Of a stretch of DNA of 64,000 bases, positions 15,883 to 24,530 are shown piece by piece; within the stretch, counting starts at the first letter, position 1; the number at the start of each line of letters is the position of its first letter. Under the pieces are notes generated by a model. It made no database searches. It was given only the letters and a program-made list of their open reading frames with translations, and had not been told where the DNA came from. Origin of the DNA: Erysipelotrichaceae bacterium (GTDB taxonomy: Bacteria > Bacillota_I > Bacilli_A > Erysipelotrichales > Erysipelotrichaceae); NCBI GenBank assembly GCA_017445225.1, contig JAFSUN010000011.1, positions 1 through 64,000 of the forward strand, read 5' to 3'. A program made the position numbers and the translations under genes.

Positions 15883-18195
15883 TTAGCCTTCTCTCAGGGT
15901 CACGATCGTGGCTCCTGAGCCTCCGTTGGCGCTGTCAGCGTATTCATACTTCTTAACGAATTTATATTTCTTCAGTTTATCCCAGACGGCCTTTCTCAGC
16001 GTACCGGTGCCGATGCCGTGAACGATGCGGACAAAGGGAGCGTTGGCCAGCAGGGCCTCATCCATGAACTTGTCAAGGATGGGCAGAGCCTCATCGACTC
16101 TCATGCCGATCAGGTTGCATTCGATCCGGAAGCTGGAGCTTCTGGTGACCTTGGTCCGGGTGGAAACGACCTTCTTGGGCTGCGGTTTCACCGCCCTGGT
16201 GATGTTGCCGACGGAAACCCTGATCTTGGTACCGGAGCACAGGACGGTAGCATTCTTCTTGTCGATGGCGATGATCTCACCGGACTGATTGGTCATGGCG
16301 ATCTTCACCCAGTCCCCTACCTGCAGAGGCCGGTCGTCCTCAACAGTTTCTTCTTCATCTTCCGGTTCCTCAGCTACCTGTGACAGGGCATGCTTAAGCC
16401 GGGCCACCTGGGCCATGTCGTAGTTCTTCTGCTGCTTGAGCTCATTGATGATCTCCTCAGCTTCCTCTTCGGCGTTCTGGACGGTTATCCAGGCTCTCTT
16501 ACGGGCTTCTTCCAGGATGGTGATCCGGTCAGCATCGAGCTTTTCCTTCTCCTTAATGACCTCCTGCTTCTTCTCTTCGGCTTCCTTCAGGAGTTCTTCG
16601 TACTTCTCCTTTTCCTGTCCGACCAGCTCCAGCTGCTTCTGCAGCTTTTCCAGCAGATCGTCTTCCGGCTGCTGCTGGATCGACTTGAACCATCTGGCCT
16701 TTTCGATGATCTCTTCCTGCATGCCATAGCGGGCCGCCGTCTCCAGGGCATTTGATTCACCCATGGTGTTTTCCAGATAGCGGTAAGTCGGGCGCAGATT
16801 GATCTGGTCAAATTCCACTCTTGCCAGCATGATGTCATCGTACTGCTGGCCATAGGCCTTGAGCTTGCTGTAGTGGGTGGTGGCCACCGTATAGATCTGC
16901 TTCTGGCGGAAGTAGTCCAGCACGGCGCTGGCCAGGGCCTGACCCTCGACCGGGTCGGTGCCCGAACCCAGTTCATCCAGGATGACCAGGGAGCGGTTGG
17001 TGGCTTCGTTGCAGATGGCCGAAAGCTTCTTTATGTGGGCCGAGAAGGTAGAAAGATCCTCGGCGATGGACTGATTGTCTCCGATGTCATAGAAGACATT
17101 ATCGTAAATGGGAATTGATGCTTCCCGGCACGGTAAAGCCATGCCGCTTAGGTGCATGACGGTAAACAGGCCGATCAGCTTCAGTGATACGGTCTTGCCG
17201 CCGGTATTGGGGCCGGTGATCAGGATGGTCCTCACCGGATCGATGATGTGATAGCTGTTGGCCACGACCTTTTTGGGATCGATCAGCGGATGACGGCCCT
17301 TCTCGATGATCAGGTTCATGTCCTCGTTGATCTCGGCCACGACGGCATCGTGCTTCCGGGCCCAGACGGCCTTGGCAAAGATGGAGTCCAGCAGGGAAAG
17401 TGTATTGATGTTGGCCAGATAGCGGTCCCCATCCTTCTTTACTTCCTGGGACAGGTGATGCAGGATCCTCTGCACTTCCCTTCTCTCGTCTTCGATGCAG
17501 TTCTGCAGTTCGTTGTTCAGCGGGATGATCTCAGCCGGTTCCACGTAGGTAGCCTGGCCGGAGGCACTGGAGCCGTAATGCAGGCCGTTGACGGTATTCT
17601 TGAAGTTGTTCTTGATCAGCACAACGCTGCGGTCGTTTCTGGTGGCGATGATGTCATCCTGCAGCCAGCTGGAATGCGTGCGCATGTACTGGCTCAGGCC
17701 GGAAGCGATCTTCAGCTGGGACTGCTTCTTCTGCTTTCTGATTTTGCTCAGGGCTACCGAAGCGTTGTCATTGACCTCACCGGAGGGATTGATGCACTTG
17801 AAGATGCTGGTAGCGGTCCGGTCCATGGCTTCCAGGGAATTGGTGAGATCTTCGATGCAGTTCTTCTCCCCTTCCGCACTCTTCACATATTTTTTGATAG
17901 CTTCAATGGAATAGGCCTGCTGAGCGATCCTTAACAGGTCGTCGGGCAGCAGTGTGGCATCCTTCATCGCCAGCATTACCTGATTCGACACGTCATAGAC
18001 GCCGCCAAAGGGCATCGATCCGTAACGGACGGTCAGTCCCAAAGCCTGCCGGGTCCGATCAAGAGCCAGCTTGACAGGCAGCTTGTGGAATTGGGGGTAA
18101 GCCTCCATGATGATGGCCTTGCCACCGGAAAAACAGCAGCATTCGCTGATCTGCTGTTTTATTTCTTCAAACTGTAAGCCATCGTAGTTTTCCAT
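15883..18195 (-). CDS. mutS2: Endonuclease MutS2 (ribosome rescue/anti-recombination factor)
   Basis: A MutS-family ATPase without the mismatch-recognition domain (770 residues). The core and clamp are followed by the ABC-type ATPase with Walker A TGPNTGGKT near residue 333 and LVILDELGSGTDP, then a coiled-coil region, a KOW-like segment (about 625-680) and the C-terminal Smr nuclease domain with IVHGIGTGTLR (about 690-770). MutS2 is described as suppressing recombination and, in Bacillus, as splitting collided ribosomes. The start has GAGA upstream. It lies nine bases after cvpA, as in many Bacillota where cvpA precedes mutS2. Confidence 0.96.
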   Translation of the reverse strand: MENYDGLQFEEIKQQISECCCFSGGKAIIMEAYPQFHKLPVKLALDRTRQALGLTVRYGSMPFGGVYDVSNQVMLAMKDATLLPDDLLRIAQQAYSIEAIKKYVKSAEGEKNCIEDLTNSLEAMDRTATSIFKCINPSGEVNDNASVALSKIRKQKKQSQLKIASGLSQYMRTHSSWLQDDIIATRNDRSVVLIKNNFKNTVNGLHYGSSASGQATYVEPAEIIPLNNELQNCIEDERREVQRILHHLSQEVKKDGDRYLANINTLSLLDSIFAKAVWARKHDAVVAEINEDMNLIIEKGRHPLIDPKKVVANSYHIIDPVRTILITGPNTGGKTVSLKLIGLFTVMHLSGMALPCREASIPIYDNVFYDIGDNQSIAEDLSTFSAHIKKLSAICNEATNRSLVILDELGSGTDPVEGQALASAVLDYFRQKQIYTVATTHYSKLKAYGQQYDDIMLARVEFDQINLRPTYRYLENTMGESNALETAARYGMQEEIIEKARWFKSIQQQPEDDLLEKLQKQLELVGQEKEKYEELLKEAEEKKQEVIKEKEKLDADRITILEEARKRAWITVQNAEEEAEEIINELKQQKNYDMAQVARLKHALSQVAEEPEDEEETVEDDRPLQVGDWVKIAMTNQSGEIIAIDKKNATVLCSGTKIRVSVGNITRAVKPQPKKVVSTRTKVTRSSSFRIECNLIGMRVDEALPILDKFMDEALLANAPFVRIVHGIGTGTLRKAVWDKLKKYKFVKKYEYADSANGGSGATIVTLREG

Positions 18196-18203
18196 GGTTA
18201 TCT

Positions 18204-18911
18204 CTACTGACCGATGAGGTCATTGATCTTGTTGATGTCGATGCCGTATTCCTTCAGGAAGTTCTTGATCTGTTCCCCGGACAGCTTGGAAGCGTTCAGC
18301 CATTCAACAATGGACTTCAGGTCTTCCTCGGTCAGGGAAAGCGGGTCCGACAGCATCTTCTGAATGGCGACATTCTCACCGAACTTGTCGGCGATGAAGC
18401 TGATGCCGTTGTTGGCCACCATCTGAACGTACTTGAAGCCCGACTGGCTGACGATGTCCTTGCCGTTTTTGATCAGGGCGGAATTCAGGACAAAGGTCAG
18501 GATCATCATGTAGAACAGGGCAATGACCGCTGACAGCATGGCTCCCAGAACCCCGTTGATCTCCTTCATGACCGGGATCTCGCTGATGGCCTTGAACATC
18601 GGCTTGAGGATGCACAGGAAGAGCAGGCCGATCACCAGAATGATCAGGAACCAGCTCAGATAGTTAAGACGGTCATAAAGCAGGGCACCAACGCTGGTAC
18701 CGGCAAACGGAGTCCAGGACTTCGGTACGATATTGATCAGCGAGCTGATGCCCGGGGAGACGATCCAGGCCACGAACAGAGCGGCCGCAAAGCCCAGGAT
18801 CCTCAACAGTTCCCACAGCAATCCTTTCTTATAGCCCATGATGATGGCCAGAACCATCCAGACGGCCAGTACGACATTTATGATGGGAATATAGCTTTCA
18901 GGTATACTCAT
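18204..18911 (-). CDS. CvpA family membrane protein
   Basis: A 235-residue integral membrane protein with four hydrophobic segments (about 9-30, 32-50, 75-100 and 112-135) and a soluble C-terminal domain. CvpA proteins were named for colicin V production; in Bacillota the homologue YshB sits before mutS2, as here, and its function is unknown. The start at 18911 follows GGA by 9 bases; a reading seven codons longer lacks a site. An extended -10 promoter (TGCTATAAT) lies upstream and diverges from rnhC. It is the first gene of the cvpA-mutS2-uvrC unit. Confidence 0.85.
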   Translation of the reverse strand: MSIPESYIPIINVVLAVWMVLAIIMGYKKGLLWELLRILGFAAALFVAWIVSPGISSLINIVPKSWTPFAGTSVGALLYDRLNYLSWFLIILVIGLLFLCILKPMFKAISEIPVMKEINGVLGAMLSAVIALFYMMILTFVLNSALIKNGKDIVSQSGFKYVQMVANNGISFIADKFGENVAIQKMLSDPLSLTEEDLKSIVEWLNASKLSGEQIKNFLKEYGIDINKINDLIGQ

Positions 18912-18949
18912 GTTTATCATTCCTTTCCTCACACTGTGAGATTTGCTTC

Positions 18950-18979
18950 ATTATAGCATCTTATCCGTAAAATTGCGAA
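18950..18979 (-). promoter_or_regulatory. Promoter of the cvpA-mutS2-uvrC operon
   Basis: On the minus strand a TATAAT preceded by TGC (extended -10) is 18 bases from TTCGCA. The -35 overlaps that of the divergent rnhC promoter. Confidence 0.7.
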
Positions 18980-19001
18980 CAGGTTACTTGTATGCTATGA
19001 T
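18973..19001 (+). promoter_or_regulatory. Promoter of rnhC
   Basis: TTGCGA and TATGAT are 17 bases apart and the -10 carries TGC in front (extended -10). The initiating ATG is 20 bases downstream. Confidence 0.7.
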
Positions 19002-19020
19002 ACTTGGTGGAGATGACAGA

Positions 19021-19884
19021 ATGAATTACGTACACAGTTTATCGGAAGAAAGACGTCAGAAACTGCTCAGAGACCTTAACAGGATTGCTTCAGAAGCAAA
19101 GGACGTCCCCTATGGAAAACAGTTCAGACTGGACGACTGTACCGTAACCGTCTACGACAGCGGCAAGGCGGTCTTTCAGGGTGCCAACAGCCAGTATTAC
19201 GCGGAAAACCTGATCGCGGTCAGCGATGTGATCCTGCCCCAGTGCGGCAGCGATGAAGTCGGCACCGGCGATCTGTTCGGCCCGATCTGCGTCTGCGCCT
19301 GTTACATCGATAAGAAGATCTATGAGCAGATCAGGGATCTGCATCTGATCGATTCCAAGCAGCTGACCGATGAAATGATCATGGAGATGGGCCCGAAACT
19401 GGTAAAGACCGTCCCCCACTCCCTGCTGATCCTCAATAATGAAAAGTTCAATGAAGTTAATAAGACCAACAATCTCAATGAGATCAAGGCCAGGATGCAC
19501 AATAAGTGCTATCTGAATCTCCAGGACCGGGGTATCAGACTGCCAAAGGTGACCGTCATTGACCAGTTCTGCCCCGATTACTCCTATTACCGTTATCTTA
19601 GAAATGAGGAAAGGATCGTCCGCGGGATCACCTTTACCACCAAGGCGGAAAACCAGTACATCGCCGTCGCCTGCGGAGCCATCATCTCCCGCTACGGCTT
19701 CCTGCTGACGATGGAGGAAATGGAAGAGAAATATGATTTCATCTTCCCCAAGGGCGCCGGCGGAAAGACCGATGAGGCCCTGAAGGAATTTATCGAAAGG
19801 TACGGTTTACAGGAGTTAGCCAAGGTCTGCAAGCTCTCCTGGAAGAACGTCCGCAATCTCCTGTCCGTAGCCGCAGAAGACTAG
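19021..19884 (+). CDS. rnhC: Ribonuclease HIII
   Basis: Degrades RNA in RNA-DNA hybrids such as R-loops. The 287-residue product has the N-terminal TBP-like substrate-binding domain of RNase HIII (about residues 1-80) and the type 2 RNase H domain beginning CGSDEVGTGDLFGP, which carries the first Asp and the Glu of the DEDE active site; IDSKQL and VIDQFCP follow. The ATG at 19021 has GGTGGAG about 9 bases upstream; a reading 26 residues longer would start inside the promoter. It stands alone on the plus strand, divergent from cvpA as in Bacillus (rnhC next to the zapA-cvpA-mutS2 region). A second RNase H (HII) is at 55385-55996. Confidence 0.94.
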   Translation: MNYVHSLSEERRQKLLRDLNRIASEAKDVPYGKQFRLDDCTVTVYDSGKAVFQGANSQYYAENLIAVSDVILPQCGSDEVGTGDLFGPICVCACYIDKKIYEQIRDLHLIDSKQLTDEMIMEMGPKLVKTVPHSLLILNNEKFNEVNKTNNLNEIKARMHNKCYLNLQDRGIRLPKVTVIDQFCPDYSYYRYLRNEERIVRGITFTTKAENQYIAVACGAIISRYGFLLTMEEMEEKYDFIFPKGAGGKTDEALKEFIERYGLQELAKVCKLSWKNVRNLLSVAAED

Positions 19885-19908
19885 GATACCTCAAAGATCA
19901 TCAGAACC

Positions 19909-19942
19909 AAAAACAAGCTGATTTTCATGTCAGCTTGTTTTT
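19909..19942. terminator. Bidirectional terminator between rnhC and the unknown NACHT partner
   Basis: A perfect 13-bp stem with A-rich left and T-rich right ends (19909-19921 with 19930-19942, loop of 8 bases) works for both convergent genes. Confidence 0.9.
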
Positions 19943-19953
19943 CATTTGAAGCA

Positions 19954-22233
19954 TCAGATATTTCTTCCGGGCTTTGCTACCCTGCTGATCCGGAAATAAC
20001 CGGTACGGCGGTCGCGGAAGATCACGTTGAAGGACAGGAAATCCCCTTCCCTGACCCCCTTGAGAATACTTATTTTCCGGCTCTGAATCGCTATTGTCTT
20101 ATCATTGTCAAGGCAGTGGCGGATGTGAAGAAGACAGTTTCCCGCATCCAGATCCTCCTTTTTTTCCAGGAAGCCGGAAATGGTCAGCGGATAGATGTTG
20201 CCGTGGCGCTGATGGTAGAACTCATCAGCCTCATCCAGCGGCAGCAGGTATCTTAAGACTGTTTCCAGGTAGGTTCTCGGAATCAAGGGCTGCGGCAGCA
20301 GTGATTTCTTCAGGGTGGTCAGAAGACTTTCAACTTCGACCTTATTGGTCCGGAAGTATTCCTGTCCCTGGCCAAACTGTTCCTCATCGAGAACGCTGTC
20401 CTTCCGGAAGCAGGATTCAACCAGCTCAGATACCTCAACCACCGCCTCAAAGCGTTTGTTGTCATGGACCAGTTCCTTCATGGCCTCCAGCATCAGATTC
20501 TGACAGATGAGGTCATAGCGGAAGTTTCTCAGGGTCAGCCGCAGGGAGTACAGCGAAGCCTTGAAGTTATCAACGGTAAGCTGCTGGCGCATCAGGGAGT
20601 TGAAGATCAGCCGGAGCTTGCTGCCGGACTTCTCCTGCTTCTGCACCATCCCGGCAAATTCCTCATTGCCGTACAGCCGGGTATATTGCCTTGATGAATA
20701 GACCTTGCCGGTTTCTTCCGGCAGCCGGACGGCGGCATTGATGATCAGGTTTCCGGGGCTTTCCCGGTCGGTCTTCAGACTGACGATCCGAAAGCGGACC
20801 GTCTGGTGATCATCGATATAACTGTTGATCTTTTTCTTACTGAGCCCCTGAACGTCAGCGGCCACGATGACCGTATAGTCGTTTCTGAGGTTATAAGAGA
20901 ACACTCTCAGGCGGTTCTCCTCATCCCGCTGCAGAAAGCCGGAGAACTCATAGGGAGCCAGAGCTTCGATGTTTCTGACCTCGCCGTCTTCACTGTTGTT
21001 AAGTTCCAGCAGACACCACAGAAACAGCGATACCGGATAGCCGGCCCTTAAGCGGGAATTCATGTAAAGTTCCATGATCTCCTCTTCCCCTAAATCGCTG
21101 GCCAGCAGCTTTTCCAGCGCCGTTCTGGTAACTTCAAAGGAGATGGAAGAAGTGGCAATCAGTTCTCTTTCCGCCGTAAAGGCAAAGATGTTGTTGCGGC
21201 CCAGGGTTCTGATGTAGTCCGGCAGCAACCGCGGATCGGTGATCATCAGGCTTTCAAAGGCCGCTTCCACCGCATCCTTCATGACAAAGGAACGCAGCGC
21301 CGGATAGCCGATGGGTTCCAGGGAGTATTCCCGCAGGATCTCTTGGGCGTGCTGGGGGTCCAATGCCAGGAGTTGATTGAAATGATAGAAAGCCAGAATG
21401 CTGAGGTATTTCGACTGGCTAAGCGGATCCAGCTGCTGCCTTACGAAGCGGTACCAGTCCGCCAGCAAGGTCAGGGTATCTTCATCCTGACAGGAGCGCT
21501 GCTGCATCTCCCAGCTGAAGGCCACATAGCGCAGGAAACGGACGTTATCCGCTTCACTACGGCGATAGATCAGTTCTTCAGGAGCCGTTTCCAGTTGGGC
21601 CAGGGTAACGGTCGGAAAGACCTTGATCAGGCTGTAGAGATATTCATACTGCCCCTTTTCCAGTGCCTGACGGAAAAGGGTCTTTATTTCTTCGGGCGTC
21701 TCTCTTAATTCGATGATGCGGCCGTAGTTGAACAGCTCATCTTCGGCATCGCGGAAATCGGAATGCAGATAGCGGTTGAGAATGTAGGAACACTGGTGTA
21801 TCTCGGTAAAGATCGGCAGGTTCAGCAGTTCCTGACAGCACCTTCTGAATGACTTCTGACCCTTGGGGGAGACATTGACCTCCCGGTTCTTCTGCAGGGC
21901 CCTGATGATCAGTTCCAGATCGTTCAGATAGATGCCCGTAATTGTCAGGTTGGCCAGATAGAAGTTATAGGGTCTTTCACTGGCCAGATATTCATCGGCA
22001 TATTGCCGGACTTTTTCCAGAAAGCGGGAGCGTTCCTCCTCGCTGAACAGCCGGCGGAAGCGGCGGAAGACGATGCAGGTGATGCACGCATTAAAGGGCA
22101 GAGCGTCCTCAAAGAATGCCAGGAGTGCTTCCCTGCCTTCACTCCGGTATACTCTGTTGGCTCTGTCCAAAGTGTCCAGATAGATATGTTCGCTGTCCTT
22201 TTCCCAGTCGATCAGGTTAACCGAGTAATTCAT
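19954..22233 (-). CDS. Large protein of unknown family, partner of the HEPN-NACHT NTPase
   Basis: A 759-residue protein with no signal peptide, membrane segment or recognised catalytic motif. Residues 1 to about 480 are helix-rich with TPR/solenoid-like spacing of hydrophobic positions. Two later segments resemble each other and OB-fold/cold-shock domains: one starting YEFSGFLQRDEE, the other, at the C-terminus, starting YPLTISGFLEKKED and ending with GDFLSFNV and GYFRISRVA (compare the GDxVxFxV pattern of cold-shock proteins). The ATG at 22233 lies 17 bases before the NACHT stop, with only a weak ribosome site, so translation is probably coupled. A longer reading of 825 residues is just the other frame of the NACHT gene. 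The tight pairing suggests a sensor or regulator for the NACHT protein; binding to nucleic acid is only an inference. Confidence 0.5.
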   Translation of the reverse strand: MNYSVNLIDWEKDSEHIYLDTLDRANRVYRSEGREALLAFFEDALPFNACITCIVFRRFRRLFSEEERSRFLEKVRQYADEYLASERPYNFYLANLTITGIYLNDLELIIRALQKNREVNVSPKGQKSFRRCCQELLNLPIFTEIHQCSYILNRYLHSDFRDAEDELFNYGRIIELRETPEEIKTLFRQALEKGQYEYLYSLIKVFPTVTLAQLETAPEELIYRRSEADNVRFLRYVAFSWEMQQRSCQDEDTLTLLADWYRFVRQQLDPLSQSKYLSILAFYHFNQLLALDPQHAQEILREYSLEPIGYPALRSFVMKDAVEAAFESLMITDPRLLPDYIRTLGRNNIFAFTAERELIATSSISFEVTRTALEKLLASDLGEEEIMELYMNSRLRAGYPVSLFLWCLLELNNSEDGEVRNIEALAPYEFSGFLQRDEENRLRVFSYNLRNDYTVIVAADVQGLSKKKINSYIDDHQTVRFRIVSLKTDRESPGNLIINAAVRLPEETGKVYSSRQYTRLYGNEEFAGMVQKQEKSGSKLRLIFNSLMRQQLTVDNFKASLYSLRLTLRNFRYDLICQNLMLEAMKELVHDNKRFEAVVEVSELVESCFRKDSVLDEEQFGQGQEYFRTNKVEVESLLTTLKKSLLPQPLIPRTYLETVLRYLLPLDEADEFYHQRHGNIYPLTISGFLEKKEDLDAGNCLLHIRHCLDNDKTIAIQSRKISILKGVREGDFLSFNVIFRDRRTGYFRISRVAKPGRNI

Positions 22234-23872
22234 CGATTCTGTTTCCCAGACCGCTGTCACGGCAGCAGTTCGTAAAGTAGACGCGGTATTCTTCGCTGCT
22301 GAAAGCCAGCTGGTCGTCGTTTTCCCGCTGCAGGATACCCATGCCGACGGCCAGATCGATGCAGCTCTGGCTGTCCGGCTTGGTGAAGGCCTTGATCCGG
22401 TTGACCAGAGCGATCTGCTCCATGGCGTCATCGTAGCTGAAGCGGTCCTTGTTCAGATGGGCAAAGGCTTCCAGATAGTAGCGCAGATAGGCCACATTGG
22501 GATCCTTCTTCTCCTCCATTTCCCTCTCATACAGCATGTCAACATAGCCGCCGGTAAGGTCAAACGGTATTTCGCCGGTCTTCTCCACGACATCAATCAG
22601 ATGCTTGAGGGTCAGCGGCTTGTTCATCATCGCAAAGGTCTCCGGGCTCTCGGAAAACTCCTTCATGATGATCTGCAGCTTTTCCGGGTCCTTCATGTTG
22701 GCCTCAAAGAACTTCTTCTTGTCTTCCAGCGACAGGGAGAACAGATAGAACATTCTGGCCATCCGCAAGGTCGGGACGTCATTCCTCATGACATTTCTGG
22801 TGGTGTAATTGCGGTCGGTCATGATGATCTTCAGGCCGTCATTCTGCGCCGCCAGGCTGTCCAGTTCCGATGCCACCTTGCGCTTGGTCTCATCATTGAG
22901 GATCTCGTTATAGCCATCCAGCAGCAGGATGACTTCCTTGTGGCTGATGAGTTCCTGGGCATCCCAGCGGCTGATGTTAAGGACATTGGCCGCTTCGCTC
23001 AGGATGATGCTCTTGCCGTTTCTCAGATTGGCCAGGGAGATGAAGACCGGCAGCGGTTTCTCCTGACCGCCCGCCGGCTGCTTCGCCAGCAGGTATTCCA
23101 TTCTTCTTAAGGCGGTGGTCTTACCGGTACCGGCATCGCCTAACAGCTTGATGATGTTGAAATTGTAATTCAGGATCTCATCAACACTTAAGACCTCGTT
23201 ATTGGCCTGGATGTTGGTCCACTTGATGTCCACATAGGTAAAGTCAGCCGTAAAGGCCGCCCAGTGTTTTTTGGCGGTTTCGCGGTATTTATAGCGGTCA
23301 ATCATCGTCTTTCGCTGATTGGCACCGTATTTGGCATTGATCTGTTCCCGATAGGTGTAGGCCAGATCCAGATAGCAGATCAAAGCGGCTCTTATTACTT
23401 TGTCAACCTCGTTCTTCTTCATTTCCGTCTGGGAATCATGGGTCACCTTGTTGCGGTTCTGATAGGTGATCAGATATTCCATCTTGAACCCCGGCTGCCC
23501 GGCCAGCGTTTCCGCCACGGTCCCCGTCAGGTTGGGGATCTGCAGCTTCTTGAAGACATTTCTTAACAGCTCGGCATATTCTTCCCGGTCAACATCCTGA
23601 ATGTAGTCATCACCGATGTGGTATGACGGGGAAACCAGCGTATTGTAGAGAGCCTTCATGAAGACTTCGATGATGTTGAAGGCTCTGATATAGTCCTTTT
23701 TCTCGGTGGGAAAGGCATCGGAGATGTCCATCAGATATCTCTCAAAGTTTACCTGTGTCTCATTGATCTCATAGAACTGCTGAAGAGCTTCCAGAGCCCT
23801 GGCAAACCGGTTGCCCGGAAACACATCGCCAACTTCGTATTCGATCCAGTCCGTGTATTTCTTATCCAGCAT
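22217..23872 (-). CDS. STAND NTPase with N-terminal HEPN-like region and NACHT domain
   Basis: A 551-residue protein. The NACHT module has Walker A GDAGTGKTT (245-253), Walker B VILLLDGYNE (314-323) followed by acidic residues, a sensor-like IIMTDRN (349-355), MMNKPLTLKHLI (415-426) and a C-terminal FSSEEYRVYF motif typical of STAND proteins. The N-terminal ~190 residues are helical and contain NRNKVTHD with Arg140 and His145, the Rx4H spacing of HEPN ribonucleases. There is no LRR, WD40 or TPR sensor in the protein itself. The ribosome site GGAG sits in the last codons of trmK, one base before the start, and the next gene overlaps its end by 17 bases. HEPN and NACHT proteins are known in phage defence; that role here is inference. 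The HEPN call rests on motif and helicity only. Confidence 0.72.
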   Translation of the reverse strand: MLDKKYTDWIEYEVGDVFPGNRFARALEALQQFYEINETQVNFERYLMDISDAFPTEKKDYIRAFNIIEVFMKALYNTLVSPSYHIGDDYIQDVDREEYAELLRNVFKKLQIPNLTGTVAETLAGQPGFKMEYLITYQNRNKVTHDSQTEMKKNEVDKVIRAALICYLDLAYTYREQINAKYGANQRKTMIDRYKYRETAKKHWAAFTADFTYVDIKWTNIQANNEVLSVDEILNYNFNIIKLLGDAGTGKTTALRRMEYLLAKQPAGGQEKPLPVFISLANLRNGKSIILSEAANVLNISRWDAQELISHKEVILLLDGYNEILNDETKRKVASELDSLAAQNDGLKIIMTDRNYTTRNVMRNDVPTLRMARMFYLFSLSLEDKKKFFEANMKDPEKLQIIMKEFSESPETFAMMNKPLTLKHLIDVVEKTGEIPFDLTGGYVDMLYEREMEEKKDPNVAYLRYYLEAFAHLNKDRFSYDDAMEQIALVNRIKAFTKPDSQSCIDLAVGMGILQRENDDQLAFSSEEYRVYFTNCCRDSGLGNRIDELLG

Positions 23873-23873
23873 G

Positions 23874-24530
23874 TCATTCTCCTTTCCCGATGATGCGGTC
23901 GATCTCGCTTATCTGTTCGTCCAGATGCCGGCGGTCCGGATGGCCTTCCGCCAGGGAATCCCGGATCCCGGCCAGCTTGTCCCGTTTCTGCTGCCAGCAC
24001 ATTAAGAAGATCTCGCTTCTTTCCTTAAGCAGGTACGGTCCGTAGTTTATCTCGTCTTCACTAAGGGTCATTTCCCCCTTCTCGACGATGAGTATTTCGT
24101 AGTACTTATAGTCTTTGATGATCCTTTCGTCAATGATCCGGTAGCCGTTGGTCATCAGCCACTTTCTTAAGACATTGACATTGCGGTTGACCTGAATGAT
24201 GGTCAGGCAGTCTGCGAAGAATTCCGGGGAGCTGCTCATGATGTGGATGGCCGTGGCTTCGCCCATGCCGGCAATGACCGCCACTTCGCATGGCGGCAGC
24301 ATGGTTGCCCCATCGCTCAGGATCGTTTCCACGTCATTGTATCCCCAGGCCAGCAGGTTCCGCAGGCAGTTTTCCAGCGGGCCCACCCGGTAGTCGGAAC
24401 AGATGATCTTGCCGGTATGGCCGTGATTCTTCAGCCAGATGGCCAGAAAACCGTGGTCACAGCCGATGTCCGCCACGCTCTTATCCTTCGGCACCAGGGA
24501 GCCGATCAGCTGCAGACGGCGGCTGATCAT
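23874..24530 (-). CDS. trmK: tRNA (adenine(22)-N1)-methyltransferase TrmK
   Basis: Methylates N1 of A22 in tRNAs, using S-adenosylmethionine. The 218-residue product has motif I as VADIGCDHGFLAIWL (about 20-34), followed by SDYRVGPLENC and AVIAGMGEATA, then a C-terminal helical extension of the TrmK/YqfN type. In Bacillus, trmK follows sigA directly and is followed by a Nif3-like gene. Here an extra sigma factor precedes it (ATGA overlap) and the NACHT gene follows after one base. AGGAGG is well placed inside the end of the sigma gene. Confidence 0.92.
   Translation of the reverse strand: MISRRLQLIGSLVPKDKSVADIGCDHGFLAIWLKNHGHTGKIICSDYRVGPLENCLRNLLAWGYNDVETILSDGATMLPPCEVAVIAGMGEATAIHIMSSSPEFFADCLTIIQVNRNVNVLRKWLMTNGYRIIDERIIKDYKYYEILIVEKGEMTLSEDEINYGPYLLKERSEIFLMCWQQKRDKLAGIRDSLAEGHPDRRHLDEQISEIDRIIGKGE

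Noticed and set aside
22234-22431. N-terminal extension of the NACHT partner to 825 residues
   Set aside because: The extra 66 residues are low-complexity Ser/Arg/Ala and are just another frame of the NACHT gene; ATG 22233 gives a normal-looking N-terminus.
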